DNA of 50,032 bases from NCBI RefSeq assembly GCF_013433315.1, contig NZ_WXVV01000037.1:1-50032 (forward strand), read 5' to 3'. Both the position numbers and the translations under genes were made by a program. Under the pieces are notes generated by a model. The model made no database searches. It was not told the origin of the DNA and saw nothing but the letters and a program-made list of their open reading frames with translations. This document shows positions 24,324 through 33,818 of the stretch, in pieces; within the stretch, counting starts at the first letter, position 1, and every line of letters starts with the position of its first letter. The DNA comes from Pseudomonas crudilactis (GTDB taxonomy: Bacteria > Pseudomonadota > Gammaproteobacteria > Pseudomonadales > Pseudomonadaceae).

Positions 24324-24686
24324 CTAGCTACCGCTTTCAGTCCGCCGGCTACTGACTTCTGCCGGCACATCATCCCCAGCCATGCGCTTACGGAACAACG
24401 CCGCCCGCGCCAGCAGCAACGTGGTCACCGGCACAGTGATCGCCAGCAAAATCGGAATCAGCCAGGCATGTATGACCGGACCGGACTTCAACGCCGAAAA
24501 GCAGATGATCGACGCCAATGCCACGCACCATGCCCCCAGTGTCGAAGCCAGTGCCGGCGGGTGCATGCGCTGGAAGTAATCCTTCATGCGCAGTAACCCG
24601 ATCGCACCGATCAACGCAAACAGACCGCTGAGCACCAGCAGGATCGCCACTGGAATCTCGACCCACAGCGACAATTCAGCATTCAT
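24324..24686 (-). CDS. phaG: Na+/H+ (K+/H+) antiporter subunit G
   Basis: A 120-residue MnhG/PhaG-type subunit with three membrane helices. The family segment GAIGLLRMKDYFQRMHPPAL (about 27-46) is clear. It is the last gene of the six-gene antiporter operon and overlaps the preceding gene by four bases (ATGA). The subunit is needed for complex assembly in Mrp systems. Confidence 0.92.
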   Translation of the reverse strand: MNAELSLWVEIPVAILLVLSGLFALIGAIGLLRMKDYFQRMHPPALASTLGAWCVALASIICFSALKSGPVIHAWLIPILLAITVPVTTLLLARAALFRKRMAGDDVPAEVSSRRTESGS

Positions 24687-24961
24687 TCGATCACCTCGCC
24701 ACGCAGCAGGAATTTCGCCAGGGCAAACGAGCCGACGAAGCCGAACAGCGCAATCAGCAGCGCCGCTTCGAAGTAAGTGTCACTGGAATAACGAATGCCC
24801 AGGGTCAGCATCATCAGCATGGCGACGATGTACAGATAGTCCAGCGCCAATACCCGATCCTGCGCCGACGGGCCTTTGAACAGACGTACCAGCGTCAGCA
24901 CCATCGCCAGCGAGAACAGGAACAGCGTCAGCAGGATTGCGTTCGACAGTAATGGGCTCAT
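24683..24961 (-). CDS. phaF: Na+/H+ (K+/H+) antiporter subunit F
   Basis: A 92-residue MnhF/PhaF-type subunit with three membrane helices; VRLFKGPSAQDRVLALDYLY (about 26-45) is the family signature, with the conserved Asp in the second helix. Overlaps neighbours at both ends by four bases, indicating translational coupling in the operon. Confidence 0.92.
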   Translation of the reverse strand: MSPLLSNAILLTLFLFSLAMVLTLVRLFKGPSAQDRVLALDYLYIVAMLMMLTLGIRYSSDTYFEAALLIALFGFVGSFALAKFLLRGEVIE

Positions 24962-25446
24962 TCGAAAATCTCCATCAACGGCCGCTCGTAGGTGCTCTTG
25001 AAGTGCTCGATGAATTGCGTTTCATCATCCAGATCCCAGACGTGCAACAACAGAATGCTGCGATCCAGCGACAGCTCCGACCAAACCGTGCCGGGCACCA
25101 CCGTGCAGATCATCGCCAGAGTCGCCAGGCCGTGGGCATCGCGCAAGTTCAGCGGGACTTTGACAAAGCCCGAGCGCGGCGGGCGGCGACCGGCGTTGAG
25201 CACGCCCCACGCGACGATCAGGTTGGACATCACCACGTCACGGCCCACGAGCAGGAACAGGCGCAGGATCGTTCCGGGGCGGCGAATGCGCACTTGTTTC
25301 GGACGCAGTTTGCGCATCATCAATGGCGCAGCAAAACCCAATATTGCGCCGAGCAGCAGATTGCCCGGGCTGACCGACAGGTTAAGGGTCAGCCACAAGG
25401 CGCACAGCGCCAGCGACAACAACGGTGCAGGAAACACACGCTTCAT
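24958..25446 (-). CDS. phaE: Na+/H+ (K+/H+) antiporter subunit E
   Basis: A 162-residue MnhE/PhaE-type subunit: two N-terminal membrane helices, then a cytoplasmic domain with ATLAMICTVVPGTVWSELSL and LLHVWDLDDETQFIEHFKST typical of the family. Overlaps the subunit D and F genes by four bases each. Confidence 0.92.
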   Translation of the reverse strand: MKRVFPAPLLSLALCALWLTLNLSVSPGNLLLGAILGFAAPLMMRKLRPKQVRIRRPGTILRLFLLVGRDVVMSNLIVAWGVLNAGRRPPRSGFVKVPLNLRDAHGLATLAMICTVVPGTVWSELSLDRSILLLHVWDLDDETQFIEHFKSTYERPLMEIFE

Positions 25447-27122
25447 GGCTGCACCTCCAGCATCGCCGATTTGGCTTCCGGGCTCGGTACGGCACGGGTG
25501 CCGAGCACCGCCATCACGTATTGCTGCGGATTGTTCAGCGCCTCGGCGGTGGCCTGGGTATAACGCAACAGGGGTTCAGCCTTGAAAGTCAGGACGACGC
25601 TCAGCCCCAGCAACAGGAAGATCGGCGCGCATTCGAGTTTGCGCAGTAGCGGTGAAGGGCGCTCCTCTGGCGTCCAGAAGCGCTGGATGCCGAGACGCGA
25701 GAACGCCATCAGCGATGCCAGCCCGGTGAGAATCAGCAATGCCAGCAACGCCCATGCAGCGTTGGATATCGGCGCGTCGGTACCCAGGCCCAGCGGATTG
25801 AGCAAAGCACCGATCAGGCTGAATTTGCCGATGAACCCGGACAGCGGCGGCATGCCGATGATCAGCAGCGCGCAAGCAATGAAGCTCAGGCCGAGAAACG
25901 CCATGGTCCACGGGATGACCTGACCGACCACGGCTTTCTGCTCGTCATCGAGGTTGATGCCTTTGGGTGGCTGCAGGGACTCCTGCGGACGTGGCAGCAG
26001 TTCGCTTTCGTCTTCCAGCGGGATCTCGTTGGCCGAACGCGAGCGTTCGATCAACTCGGCCAGCAGGAACAGCGCGCTCAACGCCAGGGTCGAACTGACC
26101 AGATAGAACAGTGCCGCGCCGATCAGGTTCGGCTGGGCAAAGCCAACGGCGGACAGCAGAATCCCCGCCGAGACCAGAATGCTCAGACTGGCCATGCGCT
26201 CCAGGCGTTGCGCGGCGAGAATCGCCAGCGCCGCGCAGGCCATGGTCGCCATGCCGCCATAGATCAGCCAGTCGCCGCCGAAGAATGCCGACGCTCCGGC
26301 CTGCCCTGAGAACAACAGTGTCCACAGACGCAGCAGCGTGTAGACGCCAACCTTGGTCATGATCGCGAACATCGCGGCCACCGGTGCACTGGCCGATGAA
26401 TAGGCCGGCACCAGCCAGAAGTTCAGCGGCCACATGCCGGCCTTGGCCAGAAACGCGACGGCAAGAATCCCGGCGCCGGCATGCAGCAAGCCACGGTCGG
26501 CTTCCGGCACCAGCGGAATCTTCAGCGCCAGATCGGCCATGTTCAGCGTGCCGGTGACGCCGTAGATCAGTGCCGCGCCAATCAGAAACAGCGACGAGGC
26601 CAGCAGGTTGATCGAGATGTAATGCAGCCCCGACGACACCCGCGCCCGACCCGAGCCGTGCAGCAACAGGCCGTAAGACGCGGCCAGCAGGACTTCGAAG
26701 AACACGAACAGGTTGAATAGATCCGCCGTCAGGAACGCGCCGTACAGGCCCATCAACTGAATCTGGAACAGCGCGTGGAAGCTTGAACCCGCACCGTCCC
26801 AACGGGCCATGGCAAACAGCAGGGCGCTGACGCCGATGATCCCGGTCAGCACTAGCATAAGCGCCGATAGACGATCGACTACCAGCACAATGCCGAACGG
26901 CGCCTGCCAGTTGCCCGGCAGGTACACACCGATGGAGCCGGGCACGCCGGTGGTTTGCGTCCATTGCAGCAGCATCACCGAAATGAACAGGCCGACGAGG
27001 CTGGAGAACAGGTTGATTTTTGCCTTCAGCGGCCGGTGCCGTTCACCGAGCATCAGCATGATGGCGGCGGTCAGCAGCGGCAGCAGAATCGGTGCGGCGA
27101 TCAGGTGAGTCATCGCCATCAT
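25443..27122 (-). CDS. phaD: Na+/H+ (K+/H+) antiporter subunit D
   Basis: A 559-residue NuoN/MrpD-type proton-translocating subunit with about 14 membrane helices. FFEVLLAASYGLLLHG (about 135-150) holds the conserved glutamate of the fifth helix, and AFLAKAGMWPLNFWLVPAYS the conserved lysine with WLP-type motif. A central hydrophilic stretch (about 350-395; NEIPLEDESELLPRPQESLQ) is longer than in many homologues. The start ATG overlaps the stop of subunit C by four bases. Confidence 0.92.
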   Translation of the reverse strand: MMAMTHLIAAPILLPLLTAAIMLMLGERHRPLKAKINLFSSLVGLFISVMLLQWTQTTGVPGSIGVYLPGNWQAPFGIVLVVDRLSALMLVLTGIIGVSALLFAMARWDGAGSSFHALFQIQLMGLYGAFLTADLFNLFVFFEVLLAASYGLLLHGSGRARVSSGLHYISINLLASSLFLIGAALIYGVTGTLNMADLALKIPLVPEADRGLLHAGAGILAVAFLAKAGMWPLNFWLVPAYSSASAPVAAMFAIMTKVGVYTLLRLWTLLFSGQAGASAFFGGDWLIYGGMATMACAALAILAAQRLERMASLSILVSAGILLSAVGFAQPNLIGAALFYLVSSTLALSALFLLAELIERSRSANEIPLEDESELLPRPQESLQPPKGINLDDEQKAVVGQVIPWTMAFLGLSFIACALLIIGMPPLSGFIGKFSLIGALLNPLGLGTDAPISNAAWALLALLILTGLASLMAFSRLGIQRFWTPEERPSPLLRKLECAPIFLLLGLSVVLTFKAEPLLRYTQATAEALNNPQQYVMAVLGTRAVPSPEAKSAMLEVQP

Positions 27123-27463
27123 TCCTTAGGCTCCCGGCCGTCGACGTGGTCAGTACCGGTCAGGCCGCGTGAAGCGAGCAGAACGACGAGGAACAACGCG
27201 GTCATGGCGAAGCTGATGACGATCGCGGTGAGCACCAGTGCCTGTGGCAGCGGGTCGGTGTAGTGCAGCAAATCCTGGGTCACGCCATCCTTGATCACCG
27301 GCTCCTTGCCGATGAACAGGCTGCCCATGCTGAAGATGAACAGGTTGACGCCGTACGACAGCAGGCACAGGCCCATGACCACCTGGAACGTCCGTGGTCG
27401 CAGGATCAGCCAGACGCCGGACGCGGCGAGCACGCCGATGGCGATTGCGATGACTTCTTCCAT
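27119..27463 (-). CDS. phaC: Na+/H+ (K+/H+) antiporter subunit C
   Basis: A 114-residue NuoK/MrpC-type subunit with three helices; GLCLLSYGVNLFIFSMGSL (about 32-50) and DPLPQALVLTAIVISFAMTA (about 70-89) are diagnostic. It overlaps subunit A by one base and D by four. The symbol phaC is also used for an unrelated polyester synthase; here it means the antiporter subunit. Confidence 0.92.
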   Translation of the reverse strand: MEEVIAIAIGVLAASGVWLILRPRTFQVVMGLCLLSYGVNLFIFSMGSLFIGKEPVIKDGVTQDLLHYTDPLPQALVLTAIVISFAMTALFLVVLLASRGLTGTDHVDGREPKE

Positions 27464-30381
27464 CAGACGGCTCCTTTACTGGCGACGGACTTGGGCAGCG
27501 ATGCGGTCTTGTGGCCCCGCACCGATTGGTGGGCGAGGGCGGTGAGGATCAACAGCGTCGAACCGACCACCACACCGTATACGCCAATGTCGAAGAACAA
27601 CGCGCTGGCGATATGGATGTCACCCAACACCGGCAAGCTGAAATGCCAGGTGTGGGTGGTCAGGAACGGATAACCGACGACCATCGCCCCCAGGCCGGTG
27701 GCGGTGGCGAAGAGTAATCCGGTGCCCATCCAGCGCAGCGGCCGCAGACTCATTTGCGCCTCGACCCACTGTGTGCCGGCGACCATGTATTGCAGGATGA
27801 ACGCCACCGACATCACCAGACCGGCGACGAAACCGCCGCCCGGTTGGTTGTGTCCGCGCATGAACAGGTAGAACGACACCACCAGCGCAATCGGCAGCAG
27901 CAGACGTACCAGCACCGCCGGCACCATCATGAAGCCGAGCGCGGTGTCGCTGGCCGAACGCGGGTTGACCAGGTCGGTGACCACGTCCGGTGCCAGCAAA
28001 CGTTGCTGGGCGGGCAGTTGCAGGCTTTCTTTCGGCGGGCGGAAGCGCCGCAGCAATGCGAACACGGTCAGCGCCACGGCGACCAGCACGGTGATTTCGC
28101 CGAGGGTGTCGAAGCCACGGAAATCCACCAGCATCACGTTGACGACGTTGCTGCCACCGCCCTCGGGCATGGCGCGGCTGAGGTAGAACGAGGAGATGTC
28201 GTTCGGCGTCTGCCGCGTCAGCATCGCGTAGGACAGCAGCGCCATGCCACCGCCGACGGCAATCGACAGCAGCAAGTCGCGCAGACGCCGAATCCGAGCC
28301 TTGCGCAGGCTGCTTGGCAGTGGCGAGACTTCTTCGATACGACGTGGCAACCAGCGCAGGCCGAGCAGGATCAGCACGGTGGTGACCACTTCGACCGCTA
28401 GTTGTGTCAGGGCCAGATCGGGCGCGGAGAACCAGACGAAAGTTACGCAGGTCATCAGGCCGCAGACGCTGACCATGGTCAAAGCGGCGAGACGGTGATA
28501 CTTGGCCTGCCACGCGGCGCCGAGGGCACAGGCAATCGCCAGCAGCCACAGGGTCACGAACACGATCGAGCCGGGAATCTTCGGCCGGTCGCCCCAACTC
28601 AAACTGCTGTGCAGCATCGGAATCAGGCCGGCGAGCACCGCCGCCAGTACCATCAGGAACAGCTGCATCTGCAGACGCTTGGTGCCGAGTCGCCGTTCCA
28701 GACGTCGGGCCAGGCGCATCATCACCACGAGGCTGCGTTCGAACAGGCGCTTGCCGTTGAAGCGCCCCACCAGCGGTGGGTACTTGAAGCGACCGCGTTT
28801 GAGCTGATTACGCAGCAACAGATAGACGACGATACCGCCGGACATGGCGATCAGGCTCATGATCATCGGCGCATTCAGGCCGTGCCAGATTGCCAGGCTG
28901 TATTCCGGCAGCGTGCCGCCAACCACGGGCAACGCGGCGGCGGTGAGCAACGGGCCGACAATCTGCGCAGGGAAAATCCCCACCAGCAAGCAAGTGAACA
29001 CCAGCAACTCGACCGGCGCACGCATCCAGCGCGGTGGCTCGTGCGGGGTGTGCGGCAGGTCGGTGGCCGGTGGACCGAAGAACACATCGACGGTGAAACG
29101 CAGCGAGTAGGCAACGCTGAATGTACCGGCGATGGTCGCGACTATCGGCAGCGCCGCTTCGACCCACGCCGTGGCGTTGATGAACACGGTTTCGGCGAAG
29201 AACATTTCTTTCGACAGGAAACCGTTAAGCAATGGCACACCGGCCATCGAGGCGCTGGCAACCATGGCCAGCGTCGCGGTGAACGGAATCAGTTTGATCA
29301 GGCCGCTGAGTTTGCGGATATCGCGGGTGCCGCTTTCGTGGTCGATGATGCCGGCGGCCATGAACAGCGAAGCCTTGAACGTCGCGTGGTTGAGGATGTG
29401 GAATACCGCCGCCACAGCGGCCAACGGACTATTGAGACCCAACAACAGCGTGATCAGGCCGAGGTGGCTGATGGTCGAGTAGGCCAGCAGACCTTTGAGG
29501 TCGTTCTGGAACATCGCGCAATACGCGCCAAGCAACAACGTACACGCGCCGGCGCCACTGACGATGTAGAACCATTCTTCGCTGCCGGACAGCGACGGCC
29601 ACAGCCGCGCAAGCAGGAACACTCCTGCCTTTACCATCGTGGCCGAGTGCAGATATGCGGAGACGGGGGTCGGCGCCGCCATTGCGTGGGGCAGCCAGAA
29701 GTGGAAAGGGAACTGTGCACTTTTGCTGAGTGCACCGATAAGAATCAGGGGTAAAAGAATAGGGTAGAGGGCGTGTGCACGAATCATGTCGCCGGCGGCC
29801 AGGACCTTGTCGAGGTCATAGCTGCCGACGACATGGCCGAGAATCATGACCCCCGCCAGCAGGCATAATCCGCCGGCGCCGGTGACCATCAGCGCCATGT
29901 AGGCGCCGCGGCGGGCGTCGGCGCGGTGGTGCCAATAGCCGATCAACAGGAACGAGAAGAGGCTGGTCAGTTCCCAGAAAAACACGATCTGAATCAGATT
30001 GCCGGAGATCACCAGGCCAAGCATGGCGCCCATGAACGCCAGGAAAAACGCGAAGAAACGCGGCACCGGATCGTCCGGCGACATGTAATAACGGGCATAA
30101 AGAGAAACGAGCGTGCCGATGCCCAGTACCAGCATCGAGAACAACCAGGCGAAGCCATCCATGCGCAGAACGAAGTTCAGCCCCAGGCTGGGCAGCCACA
30201 TGAACTCTTCGCGGATCACACCGCCGTGGGCAATTTGCGGGTACAACAGCGCGACCTGGACGGTGCCGATCAAAGCGACCAGGCCTGCCAACAGGGATTC
30301 GGTATTACGCGCGTTGTGAGGCAGCACCGCTGCAAGACAGCTGCCAATGAATGGCAGAAGCAGTAGAACTATCAGGGACAT
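27463..30381 (-). CDS. phaA: Fused Na+/H+ (K+/H+) antiporter subunit A-B
   Basis: A 972-residue fusion of MrpA (NuoL-like, about 1-800) and MrpB (about 820-950). Conserved parts include FFWELTSLFSFLLIGYWHHR (about 133-152), SKSAQFPFHFWLPHAMAAPT (about 216-235) and HLGLITLLLGL. The MrpB part shows MRGHNQPGGGFVAGLVMSVA. First gene of the operon, followed without gap by C-D-E-F-G. This arrangement is the six-gene form common in proteobacteria (S. meliloti Pha type). It should export Na+ or K+ in exchange for protons and serve in alkaline or salt stress. The promoter lies in the 250 bases before 30381. Confidence 0.93.
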   Translation of the reverse strand: MSLIVLLLLPFIGSCLAAVLPHNARNTESLLAGLVALIGTVQVALLYPQIAHGGVIREEFMWLPSLGLNFVLRMDGFAWLFSMLVLGIGTLVSLYARYYMSPDDPVPRFFAFFLAFMGAMLGLVISGNLIQIVFFWELTSLFSFLLIGYWHHRADARRGAYMALMVTGAGGLCLLAGVMILGHVVGSYDLDKVLAAGDMIRAHALYPILLPLILIGALSKSAQFPFHFWLPHAMAAPTPVSAYLHSATMVKAGVFLLARLWPSLSGSEEWFYIVSGAGACTLLLGAYCAMFQNDLKGLLAYSTISHLGLITLLLGLNSPLAAVAAVFHILNHATFKASLFMAAGIIDHESGTRDIRKLSGLIKLIPFTATLAMVASASMAGVPLLNGFLSKEMFFAETVFINATAWVEAALPIVATIAGTFSVAYSLRFTVDVFFGPPATDLPHTPHEPPRWMRAPVELLVFTCLLVGIFPAQIVGPLLTAAALPVVGGTLPEYSLAIWHGLNAPMIMSLIAMSGGIVVYLLLRNQLKRGRFKYPPLVGRFNGKRLFERSLVVMMRLARRLERRLGTKRLQMQLFLMVLAAVLAGLIPMLHSSLSWGDRPKIPGSIVFVTLWLLAIACALGAAWQAKYHRLAALTMVSVCGLMTCVTFVWFSAPDLALTQLAVEVVTTVLILLGLRWLPRRIEEVSPLPSSLRKARIRRLRDLLLSIAVGGGMALLSYAMLTRQTPNDISSFYLSRAMPEGGGSNVVNVMLVDFRGFDTLGEITVLVAVALTVFALLRRFRPPKESLQLPAQQRLLAPDVVTDLVNPRSASDTALGFMMVPAVLVRLLLPIALVVSFYLFMRGHNQPGGGFVAGLVMSVAFILQYMVAGTQWVEAQMSLRPLRWMGTGLLFATATGLGAMVVGYPFLTTHTWHFSLPVLGDIHIASALFFDIGVYGVVVGSTLLILTALAHQSVRGHKTASLPKSVASKGAV

Positions 30382-30524
30382 AGGCTTCTAATCTGCGGAA
30401 GTTTGTGAAGCATCATACGTGCCAGCTCCCCGATCACCAAACGCCAGGATGTCTCAGAATCCTACAAAGTAGTCTCAAAATTTGTGTTTGGCGTTATTTC
30501 AGGCCAAGGGAAGGTGTGGCAGAT

Positions 30525-30605
30525 GGCCCTTACGCGAGCAAGCTCGCTCCCACATTTTGAAATACATTCCAGTGTGGGAGCGAGCTTGCTCGCGAAAGCG
30601 TTGGC
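30525..30605. repeat. REP palindrome pair
   Basis: ACGCGAGCAAGCTCGCTCCC at about 30531 and GTGGGAGCGAGCTTGCTCGC at about 30576, inverted, between the antiporter operon promoter region and the EamA gene end. Confidence 0.85.
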
Positions 30606-30628
30606 GCAGGCGCTGAAGGTATTGCCGA

Positions 30629-31564
30629 TCAGCCCTGCGTTTCTCGCTGCAGCTCAACATCGGTTTCTGCGGCCTTACCCTTGGTCTTCAACTCACTGAC
30701 AATCACTGCCGCGACAATCAACCCCGCGCCCACCATTGCAATTGCTGGCAACCGCTCCCCGGCAATCCGCCCGACAATCCCCGCCCACACCGGCTCCCCG
30801 GCATAGATCAACGTCGCCCGGGTTGGCGAAACACTCTTCTGCGCCCAGTTCATCGCCACCTGAATCGCCGCACTCGCTGCGCCCAACCCCAGCGCTGTCA
30901 CCAGCAGGGTCCAGGAGAAATCCGGAATCAGTTCACCGGTCGGCACAACCATCAAAAAGGACAGTGCCGACGTCACCGCCAGTTGCACCACGGTCACCCG
31001 GCGCACATCGACTTGCCCGGCGTAGGTGCTGATCAGAATGATCTCGGCGGCTATGGCGATGGCGCTGATCAACGTGACAATTTCACCGGGACTGAAATTC
31101 AGCGCCGCCCCGGACGGACCCGACAGCAACATCAAACCGGTAAACGCCAGCATGATACCGATGCTCGGCATCAGTCCCGGCCGACGGCCGAGCACCAGCC
31201 ATTGCAGCAACGGCACGAACGGCACGTACAGCGCGGTGATGAACGCCGATTGACTGCTCGGAATCGTTTGCAACCCGACCGTCTGCAAGCCGTAACCGAG
31301 CATGATCGCCACACCGATGAAGGCACCGGCCCTGAGTTCGAAAAGGGTCAGCTCACGTAGATGTCGCCAGGAAAACAACGCGACAATGCACGCCGCTGCG
31401 GCAAAACGCAGGCCGACAAAAAACATCGGGCCGCTGACGGTCATCGCGTGCTGAACCAGCAGGAAAGTGCCGCCCCAGACCATGGTGATCAGTACCAGCA
31501 CGCACTCGGCTTTGCTGAAGCGAGAGAAACGGAGGGAGGCGGGGGAGTTGTTCTGCGACGTCAT
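30629..31564 (-). CDS. EamA family (DMT) transporter
   Basis: A 311-residue drug/metabolite transporter with ten predicted helices in two EamA halves; VLVLITMVWGGTFLLVQHAM opens the first half, and SPTRATLIYAGEPVWAGIVG (about 265-284) is the second-half signature. It exports or imports an unknown metabolite. The gene is divergent from an XRE-cupin regulator 85 bases away, and shared operator-like repeats between them suggest control by that regulator. ATG 31564 is chosen as the start; a longer version would run into the operator. Confidence 0.88.
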   Translation of the reverse strand: MTSQNNSPASLRFSRFSKAECVLVLITMVWGGTFLLVQHAMTVSGPMFFVGLRFAAAACIVALFSWRHLRELTLFELRAGAFIGVAIMLGYGLQTVGLQTIPSSQSAFITALYVPFVPLLQWLVLGRRPGLMPSIGIMLAFTGLMLLSGPSGAALNFSPGEIVTLISAIAIAAEIILISTYAGQVDVRRVTVVQLAVTSALSFLMVVPTGELIPDFSWTLLVTALGLGAASAAIQVAMNWAQKSVSPTRATLIYAGEPVWAGIVGRIAGERLPAIAMVGAGLIVAAVIVSELKTKGKAAETDVELQRETQG

Positions 31565-31570
31565 GACCTT

Positions 31571-31655
31571 GCGCACTATAAAAAGGAGGCCGCACAATGC
31601 GCCCAACGTTGCGCAGTATACTGCCCAACTTCACCGAGTGAGCAATATAGTGCAC
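31571..31655. promoter_or_regulatory. Repeated GCGCA(C/G)TATA operator sites between EamA and XRE genes
   Basis: GCGCACTATA (31571-31580), GCGCAGTATA (31611-31620), which extends to the perfect palindrome GCAGTATACTGC (31613-31624), and TATAGTGCAC (31646-31655, the same half-site inverted). The sites lie between the two divergent starts and overlap the regulator's start region. This fits autoregulation by the XRE-cupin protein with co-control of the transporter. Confidence 0.5.
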
Positions 31656-32213
31656 AAAGATTCAACGCAACGCGCCTCTGTTTTGCAACACGTCAGCCAG
31701 AACGTCCGGCGTCTGCGGCACGCCGCCGATATGAGCCAGACCGCGCTGGCAGAAAAGTCCGGGGTCAGCCGGCGCATGCTGGTGGCGATTGAGGCGGGTG
31801 ACAAAAATGTCAGCCTGACCACCCTCGACCGCGTTGCCGAAGCGCTCGATGTGGCGTTCAGCGATCTGATCCAGGCACCGGATGCCCGCGACTCGAGCCG
31901 CATCAACGAGGTGGCATGGGCAGGAACCCACCCGGGCAGCAAAGCCGTGTTGCTCTCCAAAGCCACGGCGACTCGCGAAGTCGAGCAATGGGAATGGTGC
32001 CTGCAACCGGGCGAGGTCTATCCGTCGCAAGCGGATTCGGAAGGCTGGAGCGAGCAGATTTTCGTCTTTGAAGGTTGCCTGACGCTGATGCTCGGTGATC
32101 AGCCTCAGCACATTGGCACAGGTGAGTTTTTCATGTTTGCCAGCAACCAGCCGCATTCCTATCGCAACGATGGGGATATTGCGGCTCGGTTTATTCGCAA
32201 TGTGGTGATTTGA
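31650..32213 (+). CDS. XRE-family regulator with C-terminal cupin
   Basis: A 187-residue regulator from GTG 31650 (GTG 31638 in frame is possible). N-terminal HTH_3 domain (about 11-65; MSQTALAEKSGVSRRMLVAI contains the two HTH helices) and C-terminal cupin (about 110-185; IFVFEGCLTLMLGDQPQHIG, then FFMFASNQPHSYRNDGD). Such proteins usually sense a small metabolite through the cupin. Divergent from the EamA gene and immediately followed by the oxidoreductase, whose ATG comes right after the TGA. No ATG start fits; the GTG is inferred. Confidence 0.85.
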   Translation: MHKDSTQRASVLQHVSQNVRRLRHAADMSQTALAEKSGVSRRMLVAIEAGDKNVSLTTLDRVAEALDVAFSDLIQAPDARDSSRINEVAWAGTHPGSKAVLLSKATATREVEQWEWCLQPGEVYPSQADSEGWSEQIFVFEGCLTLMLGDQPQHIGTGEFFMFASNQPHSYRNDGDIAARFIRNVVI

Positions 32214-33620
32214 ATGAGTCAGAGCGCAGACATCCTGATTATCGGCGGCGGCCTCAGCGGCACGATGCTGGCTGTGCAATTGCTGCGTCTACCCGGCCGG
32301 CGCAAGATTCTGGTAATCGAGCCGCGTGCCGAACTGGGGCGGGGTGAAGCTTACAGCGCGGTCGAGCTGGGTCACACGCTCAACGGCAACGCTGCGCGCA
32401 TGAGTGTTGATCCGGATAATCCTGATGAATTGACGCAATGGCTTACCGAGCACATTGCCGGCGGTGGCTGGCCTGAATCCGCCGAGCAGGATGTGCCGGT
32501 CAGCGAACTGTTTCCGCCGCGTGGATTGTTCGGCGTCTATGTGCAGCAGCGCCTGGCCGAGGCGCGCAGAGTCGGGGCACAAAATGGTTCAAGTGTTGAA
32601 CACATTCGTGCGGAAGTCGTCGACCTGCAAGTCGATGCCGGTTCGGTGCAGCTGACGTTGAGCGATGGTCAGTCATTGCGCGGTGGCTACGCGGTACTGG
32701 CGACTGGAATGTTTCCGGCTGCGCGAACGCCGCAGAAAGCCTCCAGTGGCCTTAACGCGGCCGCTCTGGATCCTTGGAATGTCACGTCGATGCGTCAACT
32801 CGATCCGCAATCGACCGTACTGATCATCGGCTCCGGCCTGACCATGGTCGATGCCGTGGTGTCGCTGGAGCAAGCCGGGCATCGTGGCCCGATCGAAGTA
32901 TTTTCCCGGCACGGCTTGTTGCCTCATGTACGCCGACAGCCGCCGGCCTGGGTGGATTTTCTTGGCGATGATCACAGCCTGCGCACACCACGACAGTTGT
33001 TAGGTGAATTGCGTCGGCAATGCCTGGCCGCCATCGCACAAGGCATCGATTGGCAGGCGCCGCTGGACACGGTTCGGGTGCACATCGCTCGTTTGTGGAG
33101 TCAGGCGACTGACCTGCAGCGGCGACAATTCGTACGGCATGTACGTCCGTGGTGGGAAAGTCATCATCACCGTTCGCCGCCGTTGAGTGCGCAGCTGGTT
33201 GAGCGATTGCACAACGAAGGGCGATTGCGGATTCAGGCAGCGTCGTTCAAAGGGCTTGAGTCAAGTCCGGAGGATGGTGTCCGGATTCGTATAAGGCGTC
33301 GCGGCGAGTCTGAATCTTGCGTGGTGCAGGGTGCTGCATTAATCAATTCCAGTGGCATCGAATACGACTGGCGCCGGGTGGCGCGACCGTTGCCGCAGCA
33401 GGTGCTGGCGCGTGGTCTGGTGCAACCGGGGCCATTGGCGTTGGGGATCGCGGCGGCCGGGGATGGCGCGGTGCTGGATGCCGAGGGACGCGCGGCTGGC
33501 CGACTGTTTGCCATGGGGCCACCGTTGCGCGGGATGTGGTGGGAGAGTACGGCGGTGACGGATGTGGCGTTGCAGGCCAAGGCGTTGGCTGCGCGGTTGG
33601 CGGACAGGTCAGAAATTTGA
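32214..33620 (+). CDS. FAD/NAD(P)-binding oxidoreductase
   Basis: A 468-residue flavoprotein. The N-terminal dinucleotide fold is seen as ILIIGGGLSGTMLAVQLLR (about 7-25), and a second one as TVLIIGSGLTMVDAVVSLEQ (about 201-220). YAVLATGMFPAA contains the ATG motif of NAD(P)-linked flavin oxidoreductases. It resembles the FAD-NAD(P)-binding (NAD_binding_9) group; substrate unknown. It starts directly after the XRE-cupin stop (TGAATG), so the two are an operon and the reaction may be linked to the transported metabolite of EamA. Confidence 0.85.
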   Translation: MSQSADILIIGGGLSGTMLAVQLLRLPGRRKILVIEPRAELGRGEAYSAVELGHTLNGNAARMSVDPDNPDELTQWLTEHIAGGGWPESAEQDVPVSELFPPRGLFGVYVQQRLAEARRVGAQNGSSVEHIRAEVVDLQVDAGSVQLTLSDGQSLRGGYAVLATGMFPAARTPQKASSGLNAAALDPWNVTSMRQLDPQSTVLIIGSGLTMVDAVVSLEQAGHRGPIEVFSRHGLLPHVRRQPPAWVDFLGDDHSLRTPRQLLGELRRQCLAAIAQGIDWQAPLDTVRVHIARLWSQATDLQRRQFVRHVRPWWESHHHRSPPLSAQLVERLHNEGRLRIQAASFKGLESSPEDGVRIRIRRRGESESCVVQGAALINSSGIEYDWRRVARPLPQQVLARGLVQPGPLALGIAAAGDGAVLDAEGRAAGRLFAMGPPLRGMWWESTAVTDVALQAKALAARLADRSEI

Positions 33621-33637
33621 GGTGTGCTTGGCAGCCT

Positions 33638-33797
33638 CTTCGCGAGCAGGCTCGCTCCCACAGTTGATTGGGTGAATGCAGATTTTGTGTACACATCCAG
33701 ACCTTGTGGGAGCGAGCTTGCTCGCGAAATCGGTGTGTCAGTCGAAATCAAAAGTGACTGATATACCGCTATCGCGAGCAGGCTTGCTCCTACATGT
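33638..33797. repeat. Cluster of three REP units
   Basis: TTCGCGAGCAGGCTCGCTCC at 33640, GTGGGAGCGAGCTTGCTCGC at about 33708 and ATCGCGAGCAGGCTTGCTCC at about 33772, in alternating orientation. They lie between converging genes. Confidence 0.87.
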
Positions 33798-33818
33798 GTT
33801 GCGTAGTGGCCGGAGAAG

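Noticed and set aside
27620..28597. Long open frames on both strands inside the antiporter operon
   Set aside because: They are shadows caused by high GC; the antiporter subunits explain the region fully.
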